Below, piece by piece: positions 1 to 6,413 of a stretch of DNA of 15,093 nt (positions are counted from its first letter, which is position 1; every line of letters begins with the position of its first letter). This stretch comes from Thermoplasmatota archaeon. Lineage in GTDB: Archaea; Thermoplasmatota; E2; DHVEG-1. The DNA lies in NCBI GenBank assembly GCA_030605515.1, contig JAUWIE010000051.1:1-15093 (forward strand), written 5' to 3'. The notes beneath the pieces are model-generated. The model saw only the letters and a program-made list of their open reading frames with translations, was not told the DNA's origin and did no database searches. A program made the position numbers and the translations under genes.

Positions 1-1
1 T

Positions 2-100
2 GCGAAACTTCAAAATACTAATAATCCATTGACAAATCTGTTCTATGTTCATGGCATCCCATCCTGGTTGCTCCTTGCTACCAGTTTGTGGATGTCATGA
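2..100 (+). CDS. Possible 3' end of an unidentified gene (partial)
   Basis: One frame is open from the window edge to a TGA at 98-100, about 32 codons. The peptide is hydrophobic near its end (…HGIPSWLLLATSLWMS), as the last membrane segment of an integral membrane protein could be. I do not recognise the family. At this length an open frame can occur by chance, so this may be non-coding. Confidence 0.25.
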   Translation, partial: AKLQNTNNPLTNLFYVHGIPSWLLLATSLWMS

Positions 101-304
101 TCATCTAAAAAAAATCTGTTATTTAAATTTGAAAAGATTCGACTATCATTAAAAAAATGGTGTTAAAATCCATCTGTTGGATTTATTGGATGGGCTCGGT
201 AGTGGAATACTTATACCATCCACTATAAAATTAAGCAGTTTTATAAAAAATTCAAACTGCTAATCTAATAAAGAACCAATCGTTACGGAATTACAGGTGA
301 AAAA
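101..304 (+). promoter_or_regulatory. Promoter and leader region of the DUF3795 gene with stem-loop palindromes
   Basis: Two perfect inverted repeats stand side by side. TAGTGGA (200-206) pairs with TCCACTA (219-225), and AGCAGTTT (234-241) pairs with AAACTGCT (254-261); each has a 12-nt loop. TATA-like tracts overlap them (TATAAAA at 224-230 and 242-248). A weaker inverted repeat, CCATC (170-174) with GATGG (189-193), precedes them. AGGTGA at 295-300 is the ribosome binding site for the TTG start at 305. The palindromes could be operators, a leader RNA structure or the terminator of the upstream gene; the sequence alone does not decide. Confidence 0.4.
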
Positions 305-778
305 TTGGCTAATAATATTGAGGATGAAAATTTGATTGCATATTGCGGTCTTTATTGCGGGGATTGTCATGGGTTTCAAGGGAAGATACCTGATCTTGCT
401 CGGGATTTGAGAAAAGAACTTAGGGAATCTAAATACGATAAGTTTGCAGAATTTATATCTACATATTCTTTTGGTAAGGATTTCAAGAATTATGATGAAT
501 GCTATAAAGTACTTGGTGCAATGGTAAAATTCCGCTGTAAGAAAGGTTGCAAGGCAGGTGGTGGTTCACCATTTTGTAAAATTAGGAAATGTTGTCAGAA
601 AAAAGACCTTGAAGGTTGTTGGGTATGTGAAGAATTTGAGATCTGTGAAAAACTGGATTTTCTACGGCCAGTTCATGGGGATGCCAATATTAAGAATTTA
701 AAAGCAATTAAGAAAAAGGGTAAAGATGGCTTTGTAAAAGGGAAACGACTTTGGTATAGTGTTGAAAAAAACAAATAG
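305..778 (+). CDS. DUF3795-type cysteine-rich protein
   Basis: A 157-residue protein with the hallmark layout of the DUF3795 family: an N-terminal YCGLYCGDC block (Cys14, 18, 21), a central block (Cys78, 82, 91, 96, 97) and a closing CWVC…C block (Cys105, 108, 114). There are twelve cysteines in all, counting Cys66. The family is widespread in anaerobic archaea and bacteria and is presumed to bind zinc or an Fe-S cluster; its function is not known. No signal peptide or membrane segment is visible, so it is probably cytosolic. The start is TTG at 305 because AGGTGA lies four bases upstream and no in-frame ATG fits. The C-terminal 25 residues are Lys-rich. The next small ORF begins about 10 bases after its stop, so the two could share a transcript. 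Confidence 0.75.
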   Translation: MANNIEDENLIAYCGLYCGDCHGFQGKIPDLARDLRKELRESKYDKFAEFISTYSFGKDFKNYDECYKVLGAMVKFRCKKGCKAGGGSPFCKIRKCCQKKDLEGCWVCEEFEICEKLDFLRPVHGDANIKNLKAIKKKGKDGFVKGKRLWYSVEKNK

Positions 779-787
779 GGGGTTTAT

Positions 788-844
788 ATGGGAAGCACAG
801 CAGTTACAGATGAAAAAAAGACTGAGAACTTTGGAGAGACTTAA
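788..844 (+). CDS. Possible 18-codon ORF (MGSTAVTDEKKTENFGET)
   Basis: An ATG at 788 follows a strong ribosome binding tract (GGGGG at 778-782) that overlaps the stop of the DUF3795 gene; the frame closes at TAA 842-844. The leader AGGGGGTTTATATG is identical to the one before the secreted-protein gene at 12996, so the initiation signal looks genuine. The hydrophilic 18-residue peptide matches nothing I know. It may be a leader peptide, or the relic of a longer gene lost when the following region decayed. Confidence 0.25.
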   Translation: MGSTAVTDEKKTENFGET

Positions 845-866
845 TAAACATGTTTAGGAGAACTAT

Positions 867-1242
867 GTGGGTAAGCATGGTTTAAGAGATGTAACTGCAA
901 AATTCAAAGGGCGATTTTTATACATAGATTGGGTTAAAGGTCTTACTGATAAAGAATTTCAATGGGAGATAGCAGATTTTAAGAAAGAAATACGGGATAA
1001 CGAAAAAGCAGAGCAATTAGAAAAAATTCTTCGCTTGCAACTCAAAAATAGTATGCACAGACCGTCGAAATTATGCAGGATAAGATACAGGTGACGAAGA
1101 ATCTTGGGATTTTCAGATATACAAATACAGTGATAACTGGTATGATACCGAAGAGGAATTCCCATTCAGTGGTGGAAGTGTTGAGGAATGTTTTGACGCA
1201 GCTGCTAGCCTGTACATCACAGAAACATTCCTAAAAGATTAA
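867..1242 (+). pseudogene. Small conserved protein with LCRIRY…GDxxxWxFxIYKYS motif, disrupted by a 2-nt deletion
   Basis: The GTG start at 867 has AGGAG at 856-860. The first frame runs through VTAKFKGRFLYIDW and reaches KLCRIRY at codon 74, then stops at 1092-1094. The second half, TGDEESWDFQIYKYSDNWYD and onward to the stop at 1240-1242, continues in another frame from 1087. Restoring one AC or CA dinucleotide in TACAGG (1086-1091) joins them into one protein of about 125 residues. That protein matches, from memory, a small uncharacterised family of archaea and bacteria with an N-terminal 'AkFkGkfxYiD' strand and a central 'LCRLRYxGDxxxWxFAxYxYS' core. Its function is unknown. The broken frame may be a true mutation or a consensus error. 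Confidence 0.6.
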
Positions 1243-1312
1243 TAAATACCTATCCAATCGCATAATTATCAATGTCATATCATCTCATGATGACCATTAC
1301 ATATTCAATACA

Positions 1313-1320
1313 ATTATATG
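1313..1320 (+). promoter_or_regulatory. Candidate TATA box of the LysE-family gene
   Basis: AATTATAT is centred about 28-30 bases before the ATG at 1345, the spacing expected for a leaderless archaeal transcript. No Shine-Dalgarno sequence precedes that ATG, which agrees with leaderless translation. Confidence 0.4.
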
Positions 1321-1344
1321 TTGCTTGAGTTTTAACCCTTGTCT

Positions 1345-1971
1345 ATGATTGATGAGTTTACTTTTTTAACTTCTGGAATCGTTTTTGGTTTAACATTAGG
1401 AATATCGCCTGGGCCTTTATTGACATTAGTTATTTCTGAAACATTAAAACATGACAAAAAGGAAGGAATGAAAGTTGCAATTGCTCCAGTTATTACTGAT
1501 TTACCTATCGTTTTGATAACCTTGTTACTTCTATCGAAATTGTCTGATTTCAATCCGATTTTAGGCTCGATTTCAATACTTGGTGCAATATTTATTGGAT
1601 ATCTAGCATACGAGAGTATCTCTGCAAAGAGAATAGAACTCAATATTCAGGATGTAAAACCACAGTCACTTAAAAAGGGAGTTATTGCTAATTTTCTAAA
1701 TCCCCACCCATATGTTTTTTGGTTTGCTGTAGGTGCACCAACTGTGTTAAAAGCATTGGGTATCAGCCTTTTTTCAGCGATATTATTTACACTGGGTTTC
1801 TATGTATTCTTGGTTGGTTCAAAAATTCTGGTAGCAATCATCGTAGAACATTCCCGTTCTTTTTTAAGGAGTAATGCTTATGTTTATATGATTAGACTTC
1901 TTGGAATAGTGTTGTTAATTTTTGCTTTGATGTTTCTAATAGATGGGTTAAAATTCTTTGAATTAATATAA
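1345..1971 (+). CDS. LysE/RhtB-family small-molecule exporter
   Basis: A membrane protein of 208 residues with about six hydrophobic segments. It carries the LysE-family hallmark G-x-SPGP near the N-terminus (GISPGPLL, about residues 20-27) and a NPHPYVFW motif after the central polar loop, like the NPK…FF motif of amino-acid exporters. The family exports amino acids or related small molecules using the ion gradient; the substrate cannot be told from sequence. ATG 1345 is preferred over TTG 1339 because a TATA-like element lies about 30 bases upstream and there is no ribosome binding site. It stands alone, 316 bases before hypE. It is not a hydrogenase membrane subunit: it has no resemblance to NuoH or NuoL. 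Confidence 0.75.
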   Translation: MIDEFTFLTSGIVFGLTLGISPGPLLTLVISETLKHDKKEGMKVAIAPVITDLPIVLITLLLLSKLSDFNPILGSISILGAIFIGYLAYESISAKRIELNIQDVKPQSLKKGVIANFLNPHPYVFWFAVGAPTVLKALGISLFSAILFTLGFYVFLVGSKILVAIIVEHSRSFLRSNAYVYMIRLLGIVLLIFALMFLIDGLKFFELI

Positions 1972-2228
1972 ACACCAGATGGCTGTATCATAAGCTTCTC
2001 TGAAAACCATAAAACTGTGGTGTCAATAGATATAAAGAGTACTAGAAGAGTTTCACACCAAGTATTTGAGGTATTACTCTGTTTAATCTATGGGAAATCC
2101 ATGGTCCTATAAGATTCTTTGTTTTGTGGGCGACAAAAGCCAGTAAAATTCCTTGGGTTATTGTTGAGATTAAAAAACAGTTTGTGAAATGTAATGGAAC
2201 CAACTGCGATACATAATCAAACACATAC
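1972..2228. other. Non-coding or decayed stretch between lysE-like gene and hypE
   Basis: There is no supportable gene in these roughly 260 bases. On the plus strand one frame is open from 2070 to the TAA at 2214-2216. It gives an aromatic, tryptophan-containing peptide (…IRFFVLWATKASKIPWVIVE…) without a start codon or ribosome binding site, which could be the decayed tail of an old gene. The complementary minus frame (2042-2224) also lacks initiation signals. I recognise no family on either strand. Confidence 0.3.
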
Positions 2229-2236
2229 TATAAATA
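2229..2236 (+). promoter_or_regulatory. TATA box of hypE
   Basis: TATAAATA, which should place transcription start near 2258-2262. This falls after the upstream ATG at 2243, so that ATG would not be in the mRNA; the box therefore supports GTG 2288 as the hypE start. Confidence 0.55.
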
Positions 2237-2287
2237 AAACTTATGTATCGCATATTTCTAAAAGAATTGTTTGGTCTGGGAGTTGTT

Positions 2288-3340
2288 GTGTCCGATAAAA
2301 TTAAACTAGCTCAAGGAGCTGGTGGAGCGCTCATGGACGAGCTTATCAAAGAAAAAATTTTAAAATATTTTGGAAAAGATCAAAAAAATGAAGTCCCTTT
2401 ATCGATGCTTGATGATGCAGCAGTTGTTGATGACATTGTTTTTTCAACTGATTCACATACAGTTCAACCACTTATTTTTCCAGGAGGGGATTTAGGTTCA
2501 ATTTCTGTTTGTGGCACAGTTAACGATGTGTCAGTGCTTGGTGCAAAACCCTTGGCTCTTTCTGCAGGATTTATTATTGAAGAGGGATTATCTGTAGAAA
2601 CATTTGAGCATATTGTTAAAAGTATGAGTAAATATGCAAAAATTGCAGGTGTTCCAATTGTGACTGGGGATACAAAAGTTGTTGAAAAAGGCGCAATACA
2701 GGAATTTATGATTAATACAAGTGGGATTGGAAAAAGAACTCAGCTTTTAGAGGATAATATTTCTGTTGTTAAAGAATATAGAAGTTTTAAGAATAGGTGG
2801 CTTCTTGACTCTAATCTAGTAAAGGGTGATAAAATCATTCTTTCAGGTAACATCAGTGAACATGGCATAGCATTACTTTCTTTCAGGGAGGGTTATGGAT
2901 TTGAAACAGCGATAAAATCAGATGTCGCGCCAATAAATAGTTTGATGGAGAGATCACTTGGTATTGGTGGTGTGGTATCTGCAAAGGATCCGACACGTGG
3001 TGGACTTGCTAATACAGTAAATGAGTTAAGTGAGAAATCAAAGATAGGACTTATTATTGAAGAAGAAGAAATTCCTATACCCGTTGGAGTAAGATCTGCA
3101 TGTGATATGCTTGGCATTGATGCTCTTGAAATCGGTAATGAAGGCAAGGTTGTCCTTGGAGTTGTAGAAGAAAAAGCAGAAGAAGTTCTCAAGATTCTCA
3201 GAAAACATCCTCTAGGCAAAAACGCAGCAATTATTGGGGAGGCAACTAGTTCTGTTAAAGGTGTTGTCCTTGATACAACAATAGGTGGAAAACGAATTCT
3301 TCACAAGCCTCTAGGAGATCCAGTGCCAAGAATCTGTTAA
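2288..3340 (+). CDS. hypE: [NiFe]-hydrogenase maturation protein HypE
   Basis: HypE dehydrates the thiocarbamoyl group on its own C-terminal cysteine to thiocyanate, supplying the cyanide ligands of the hydrogenase iron; it acts with HypF, HypC and HypD in the cytosol. The protein opens with the family signature KIKLAQGAGG, contains the AIR-synthase-like ATP-binding segments (TDSHTVQPLIFPGGDLG; VTGDTKVV; DPTRGG) and ends in the obligatory PRIC, with the cysteine as last residue. I place the start at GTG 2288 (350 residues), not ATG 2243. GGGAG at 2278-2282 is five bases upstream, the TATA box lies at 2229-2236, and family members begin just before KIxLAxGxGG. The hydrogenase operon follows 83 bases downstream behind its own promoter. 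It looks intact. Confidence 0.95.
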   Translation: MSDKIKLAQGAGGALMDELIKEKILKYFGKDQKNEVPLSMLDDAAVVDDIVFSTDSHTVQPLIFPGGDLGSISVCGTVNDVSVLGAKPLALSAGFIIEEGLSVETFEHIVKSMSKYAKIAGVPIVTGDTKVVEKGAIQEFMINTSGIGKRTQLLEDNISVVKEYRSFKNRWLLDSNLVKGDKIILSGNISEHGIALLSFREGYGFETAIKSDVAPINSLMERSLGIGGVVSAKDPTRGGLANTVNELSEKSKIGLIIEEEEIPIPVGVRSACDMLGIDALEIGNEGKVVLGVVEEKAEEVLKILRKHPLGKNAAIIGEATSSVKGVVLDTTIGGKRILHKPLGDPVPRIC

Positions 3341-3356
3341 TTTTTCATAGCCGCAA

Positions 3357-3367
3357 ATTTTTAAATA
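3357..3367 (+). promoter_or_regulatory. TATA box of the hydrogenase operon
   Basis: ATTTTTAAATA, preceded by a purine-containing BRE-like GCAA, with transcription start expected near 3390. The leader then carries GAGGT at 3411-3415, nine bases before the ATG at 3424. The operon can therefore be transcribed independently of hypE. Confidence 0.6.
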
Positions 3368-3423
3368 CTCTACAGGATTACCACAAGTATAATTATATTA
3401 ATTAACACAGAGGTATTGATTTT

Positions 3424-3861
3424 ATGGCAAAAGGACTTTCAAAGTCATTTAAGAAAGCATTGTGGGTGTATCATTGTAATTCTGGTTCTTGTAACGGGTG
3501 TGATATTGAAATAATTGCAGCGCTATGTCCAAGATATGATTTAGAACGCTTCGGCATTAAACTTGTTGGAACACCACGTCATGCAGATGTATTATTGATT
3601 ACCGGTCCTGTGACAAAACAAATGGAGGATAAAGTTAAGCGTGTTTATGAGCAGATGCCTGATCCTAAGGCTGTTATTTGTGTTGGTAATTGTGGTAACA
3701 CAGGTGATGTTTTTTATGAATCATATAATCTTGTAGGTCCAGTTAGTAATGTTTTACCTGTGGATGTTCATGTGATTGGTTGTCCGCCACGTCCTGAAGC
3801 AATTATTATGGGTGTGGCGAAAGCATGGGTTAAACTTGAAACTTTGGAGGCGAAAAAATGA
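3424..3861 (+). CDS. Group 4 [NiFe]-hydrogenase small subunit (EchC/MbhJ-like)
   Basis: The 145-residue electron-transfer subunit, homologous to NuoB, that holds the [4Fe-4S] cluster next to the nickel site. Expected ligands are all present: CNGC (Cys23, Cys26), the VGNC cysteine (Cys90) and GCPPRP (Cys120). It lacks the N-terminal twin-arginine signal and the second and third clusters of group 1 hydrogenases, so it is cytoplasm-facing. Its length fits EchC/MbhJ. The last four bases overlap the next start (ATGA 3858-3861), which implies translational coupling. In Ech and Mbh this subunit sits at the interface with the NuoH-like membrane subunit, which is absent here. Confidence 0.93.
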   Translation: MAKGLSKSFKKALWVYHCNSGSCNGCDIEIIAALCPRYDLERFGIKLVGTPRHADVLLITGPVTKQMEDKVKRVYEQMPDPKAVICVGNCGNTGDVFYESYNLVGPVSNVLPVDVHVIGCPPRPEAIIMGVAKAWVKLETLEAKK

Positions 3862-4394
3862 CTGAGAATAAACAACTAGATGCAAATGGGATTTCAAAAT
3901 ATTTCAAGGATAAATTCAAAACGAATATTAAGAAAGTTGAAATAAAAAAAAGGACTGCAGGGTCTAAGAAAAACGAGTTTGTAAATATCTGGATGAAGGT
4001 TGATAAAAGTGTTTTTAAAGATGTTATTAAACATCTTTGTGATCTTCAGTTTCCACATCTCGCTGTTGTTTCAGGTAATGATCTTGGTAAAACAATTGAA
4101 TTGATATATCATTTTTCACTTTATTATGGTACGCGATTAGGCGAGATATCTTTGAACATCTCAGTTGACCTACCTAAATCAAATCCTACTATTGAAACAA
4201 TATGTGACTATATCCCTGGTGCATTAATTACTGAGCGTGAGAAACAAGAAATGCTTGGCATTAAGATCGAAGGTATACCTGATAATAGAAGATTGTTCCT
4301 TCCAGATGATTTTCCGAAAGGTGTTTATCCTTGGAGAAAAGATGAAAAAGGAATGGAAAAAATGATTAGAAATCTACACGAGGTGAAAAAATGA
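3858..4394 (+). CDS. Hydrogenase 30-kDa-type subunit (MbhK/EchD, NuoC-like)
   Basis: A 178-residue NuoC-like subunit without cofactor ligands, which scaffolds the small and large subunits in group 4 hydrogenases. The diagnostic region is the C-terminal stretch with NRRLFLPDDFPKGVYPW followed by RKDEKG, matching MbhK-type proteins. A central core with HLAVVSG and YHFSLYYG is typical of the 30-kDa Complex I subunit. It starts within the stop of the small subunit and its own stop overlaps the large-subunit start (ATGA 4391-4394). The N-terminus is Lys-rich. It is closer in length to MbhK than to the shorter EchD. Confidence 0.85.
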   Translation: MTENKQLDANGISKYFKDKFKTNIKKVEIKKRTAGSKKNEFVNIWMKVDKSVFKDVIKHLCDLQFPHLAVVSGNDLGKTIELIYHFSLYYGTRLGEISLNISVDLPKSNPTIETICDYIPGALITEREKQEMLGIKIEGIPDNRRLFLPDDFPKGVYPWRKDEKGMEKMIRNLHEVKK

Positions 4395-5626
4395 AGGAGA
4401 AGACAACATCAAAGACAACCTATCAGCTTCCAATTGGCCCTATCCACCCTGCATTGAAAGAACCTGTGATGTTTGAATTTGAAATTGATGGTGAGAGAAT
4501 TGTTGATGTTGATGTTAGCCTGGGGCATGTACATAGAGCAATTGAATGGACGGGCATGAGAAGAAATTCGATTCAAATCATATATCTTGCAGAACGTATT
4601 TGTGGGATTTGCTCAATTTCTCACCCAATGGCTTTTATTCGTGCTGTTGAGAATGCTGTTGATATTGAGGTTCCTGAGCGTGCTGAGTATCTTAGAGTTA
4701 TACAGTGTGAGCTTGAGAGGATTTGTTCTCATATTTTGTGGGCGGGTGTAGCGGCTCATGAGATCGGGTTTGATACTGTATTGTTTTTAACGTGGCAGAT
4801 GCGGGAGAAAGTGCTTGATCTCACTGAGTATTTAACGGGTAACCGGATTACAAAAGCAATTCTAACAATTGGAGGTGTAAGAAGAGATATTACAAAAGAT
4901 CATCATCCTAAAATATTTGAAACTTTGAATTATCTTAAAGACAATTTTGATAAACTTCGCCATATCTTTTTAGATGATAAAACCTTCCAGTTGAGAAGCC
5001 AGGGGTGTGGTATTTTAAGATATGAGGATGCATTAAAACTTTGTGCAGTTGGTCCTACAACAAGGGCATCAGGTGTTAAAAAAGATGTTCGAGTGGATCA
5101 ATCATATGCTGCTTATGGTGATCTTGATATTAAACATATTACTCCTGACTTACTTACAGGTCAGGTAAATGGTGATGTTTATGATAGAATCATTGTTCGA
5201 TTACTTGAGATTAAGCAGTCTGTTGAGTTGATTGAAAAAGCAATTGATCAAATGCCTTCTGGTGATCTTGTGTCTGAGCCAAAGATTCTTAAGATTCTAG
5301 CAACTATTAAAAAAACAAATGGTGAAGGTGTAGGAAGAGCTGAAGCTCCACGTGGGGAAGTTATCCATTATGTGAAATTTAATGGTGAAAGCGAGCATCC
5401 ATATACCTGGAAAGTCCGAGCTCCAACTTATAATAACATTCTTCCTTGGATACCAATGCTTAAAGGTGAGCAAATCGCTGATATTCCAATAGTCGCTGCT
5501 TCAACTGATCCATGTATATCCTGTACAAATCGTGTAGCAGTTATTGATGGTAATAATAACTATGAGTTAAATAAAGAGGAACTTCATAGGTTAAGTGTTG
5601 AAAAAACTAGGAGGTTGATGAAATGA
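4391..5626 (+). CDS. Group 4 [NiFe]-hydrogenase catalytic large subunit (EchE/MbhL-like)
   Basis: A 411-residue subunit homologous to NuoD that carries the Ni-Fe active site where protons are reduced or H2 is oxidised. Both nickel-binding pairs are intact: RICGIC near the N-terminus (Cys71, Cys74) and DPCISC near the C-terminus (Cys375, Cys378). This separates it from the Complex I/Fpo NuoD proteins, which have lost them. The segment SHILWAGVAAHEIGFDT and the GGVRRD motif are characteristic of Ech/Mbh/Coo-type enzymes. About 30 residues follow DPCISCTNR, an extension of the kind removed by a HycI-like protease after nickel insertion; none is encoded nearby. Its stop overlaps the next gene (ATGA 5623-5626). 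Confidence 0.95.
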   Translation: MKEKTTSKTTYQLPIGPIHPALKEPVMFEFEIDGERIVDVDVSLGHVHRAIEWTGMRRNSIQIIYLAERICGICSISHPMAFIRAVENAVDIEVPERAEYLRVIQCELERICSHILWAGVAAHEIGFDTVLFLTWQMREKVLDLTEYLTGNRITKAILTIGGVRRDITKDHHPKIFETLNYLKDNFDKLRHIFLDDKTFQLRSQGCGILRYEDALKLCAVGPTTRASGVKKDVRVDQSYAAYGDLDIKHITPDLLTGQVNGDVYDRIIVRLLEIKQSVELIEKAIDQMPSGDLVSEPKILKILATIKKTNGEGVGRAEAPRGEVIHYVKFNGESEHPYTWKVRAPTYNNILPWIPMLKGEQIADIPIVAASTDPCISCTNRVAVIDGNNNYELNKEELHRLSVEKTRRLMK

Positions 5627-6024
5627 GGTTTTCAATGCTTCCGAAGGTTTTTGCACAGATGTTTAAAAAACCCTGGACAAACAAGTTCCCAGCGAAATAC
5701 ATTCCACCGTCGACAACCAAGTTTTTTGAGGATGTTGGAGCTGGTAAAGCAAAGATTATACCAGCAGTGGAGACCCCTGAAGGTTTCCGTGGAAAAATCC
5801 AGTATGACAAGGAGAAATGCACGGGATGCAAATTATGTCTCAGGGTATGTCCATCAGGTGCTATCGAGTTTAAGGAAAAAGAGAAGAAAATCAAGATTTA
5901 CCTTGCACGTTGCACATTTTGCTCTCAGTGTAATGATGTCTGTCCATCTAACTGTTTATCTATGGGAAATGAGTTTTTACTTGCCGATGCTGACATATAT
6001 TCTAAGGATTTAATCGTAGAATAA
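5623..6024 (+). CDS. Hydrogenase 2[4Fe-4S] ferredoxin subunit (EchF/MbhN, NuoI-like)
   Basis: A 133-residue polyferredoxin subunit that passes electrons between soluble ferredoxin and the small subunit. Two complete CxxCxxCxxxCP motifs bind two [4Fe-4S] clusters (Cys66/69/72/76 and Cys97/100/103/107). The N-terminal 60 residues include the amphipathic segment typical of NuoI/MbhN (MFKKPWTNKFP, about residues 13-23), which in relatives lies along the membrane arm. In the Mbh order a NuoH-like gene (mbhM) separates the large subunit from this one; here the two genes overlap by four bases, so nothing intervenes. A T5 tract at 6051-6055 may end the transcript. Confidence 0.92.
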   Translation: MRFSMLPKVFAQMFKKPWTNKFPAKYIPPSTTKFFEDVGAGKAKIIPAVETPEGFRGKIQYDKEKCTGCKLCLRVCPSGAIEFKEKEKKIKIYLARCTFCSQCNDVCPSNCLSMGNEFLLADADIYSKDLIVE

Positions 6025-6117
6025 ATAATTGACCTTTTGCGTAATAAGAGTTTTTGATACAGAAAAACCATAAATGTTCTCTGGGATACATTCCTTAAAA
6101 CTGGATGAGATGCCACA

Positions 6118-6330
6118 ATGTTGAACTATGAAAAATTATCTAAGAAATTAAAAATGTTTAGGAGATTTACTGGACTTACTGCTGATGAATATAACGATCT
6201 CTACGCAGAAATTGAGAGTAAGCATTCAGAATATGGGAACAAAAGGCTTGGAAGAGAAGAAAGAAAAAAGGGCAGTTGGAGCTAGGCGAAAGTTCAAGTT
6301 AGATATTATTGATGTTTTTTGCAACATAAA
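6118..6330 (+). pseudogene. Remnant of an IS5-like transposase (N-terminal part only)
   Basis: From ATG 6118 the frame encodes MLNYEKLSKKLKMFRRFTGL followed by TADEYNDLY and a KRLGREERKK segment. This is the helix-turn-helix N-terminus seen in archaeal IS5-like DDE transposases. It stops at TAG 6283-6285, but RAVGARRKFKLDIIDVF continues in another frame, so there is an indel in the A-rich run at 6258-6270. After about 6330 the similarity ends; the catalytic DDE domain is gone. It lies between the hydrogenase operon and the dockerin genes and marks an old insertion point. I did not find clear terminal inverted repeats. Confidence 0.65.
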
Positions 6331-6360
6331 ACCAATAGTAAGGGGATGTTTTATCAAATA

Positions 6361-6373
6361 CATTTAAATAATA
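6361..6373 (+). promoter_or_regulatory. Candidate TATA box for the dockerin protein genes
   Basis: CATTTAAATAATA, with transcription start expected near 6395-6400. A GGGGG tract at 6406-6410 follows and serves as ribosome binding site for the TTG start(s) at 6414 or 6420. Confidence 0.45.
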
Positions 6374-6413
6374 ATACGAATATGAGTAAACTGTAAAGAT
6401 ATGCTGGGGGTAT

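Noticed and set aside
1345..1971. Possibility that the membrane protein upstream of hypE is the missing hydrogenase membrane subunit
   Set aside because: The SPGP motif, about 208-residue length and six-segment layout are those of LysE-type exporters; there are no NuoH or NuoL features.
2042..2224. 60-codon open frame on the minus strand
   Set aside because: No ribosome binding site, no recognisable family, and the complementary strand is just as open here; coding bias is not convincing.
5651..6013. 120-codon plus-strand frame inside the ferredoxin subunit gene
   Set aside because: It overlaps the 4Fe-4S subunit in another frame and lacks any family features, while the real frame has two perfect ferredoxin motifs.
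3424..6024. Reading the operon as part of a Complex I/Fpo-type dehydrogenase
   Set aside because: The large subunit keeps both nickel-binding CxxC pairs, which the Complex I/Fpo homologues have lost, and hypE lies directly upstream.
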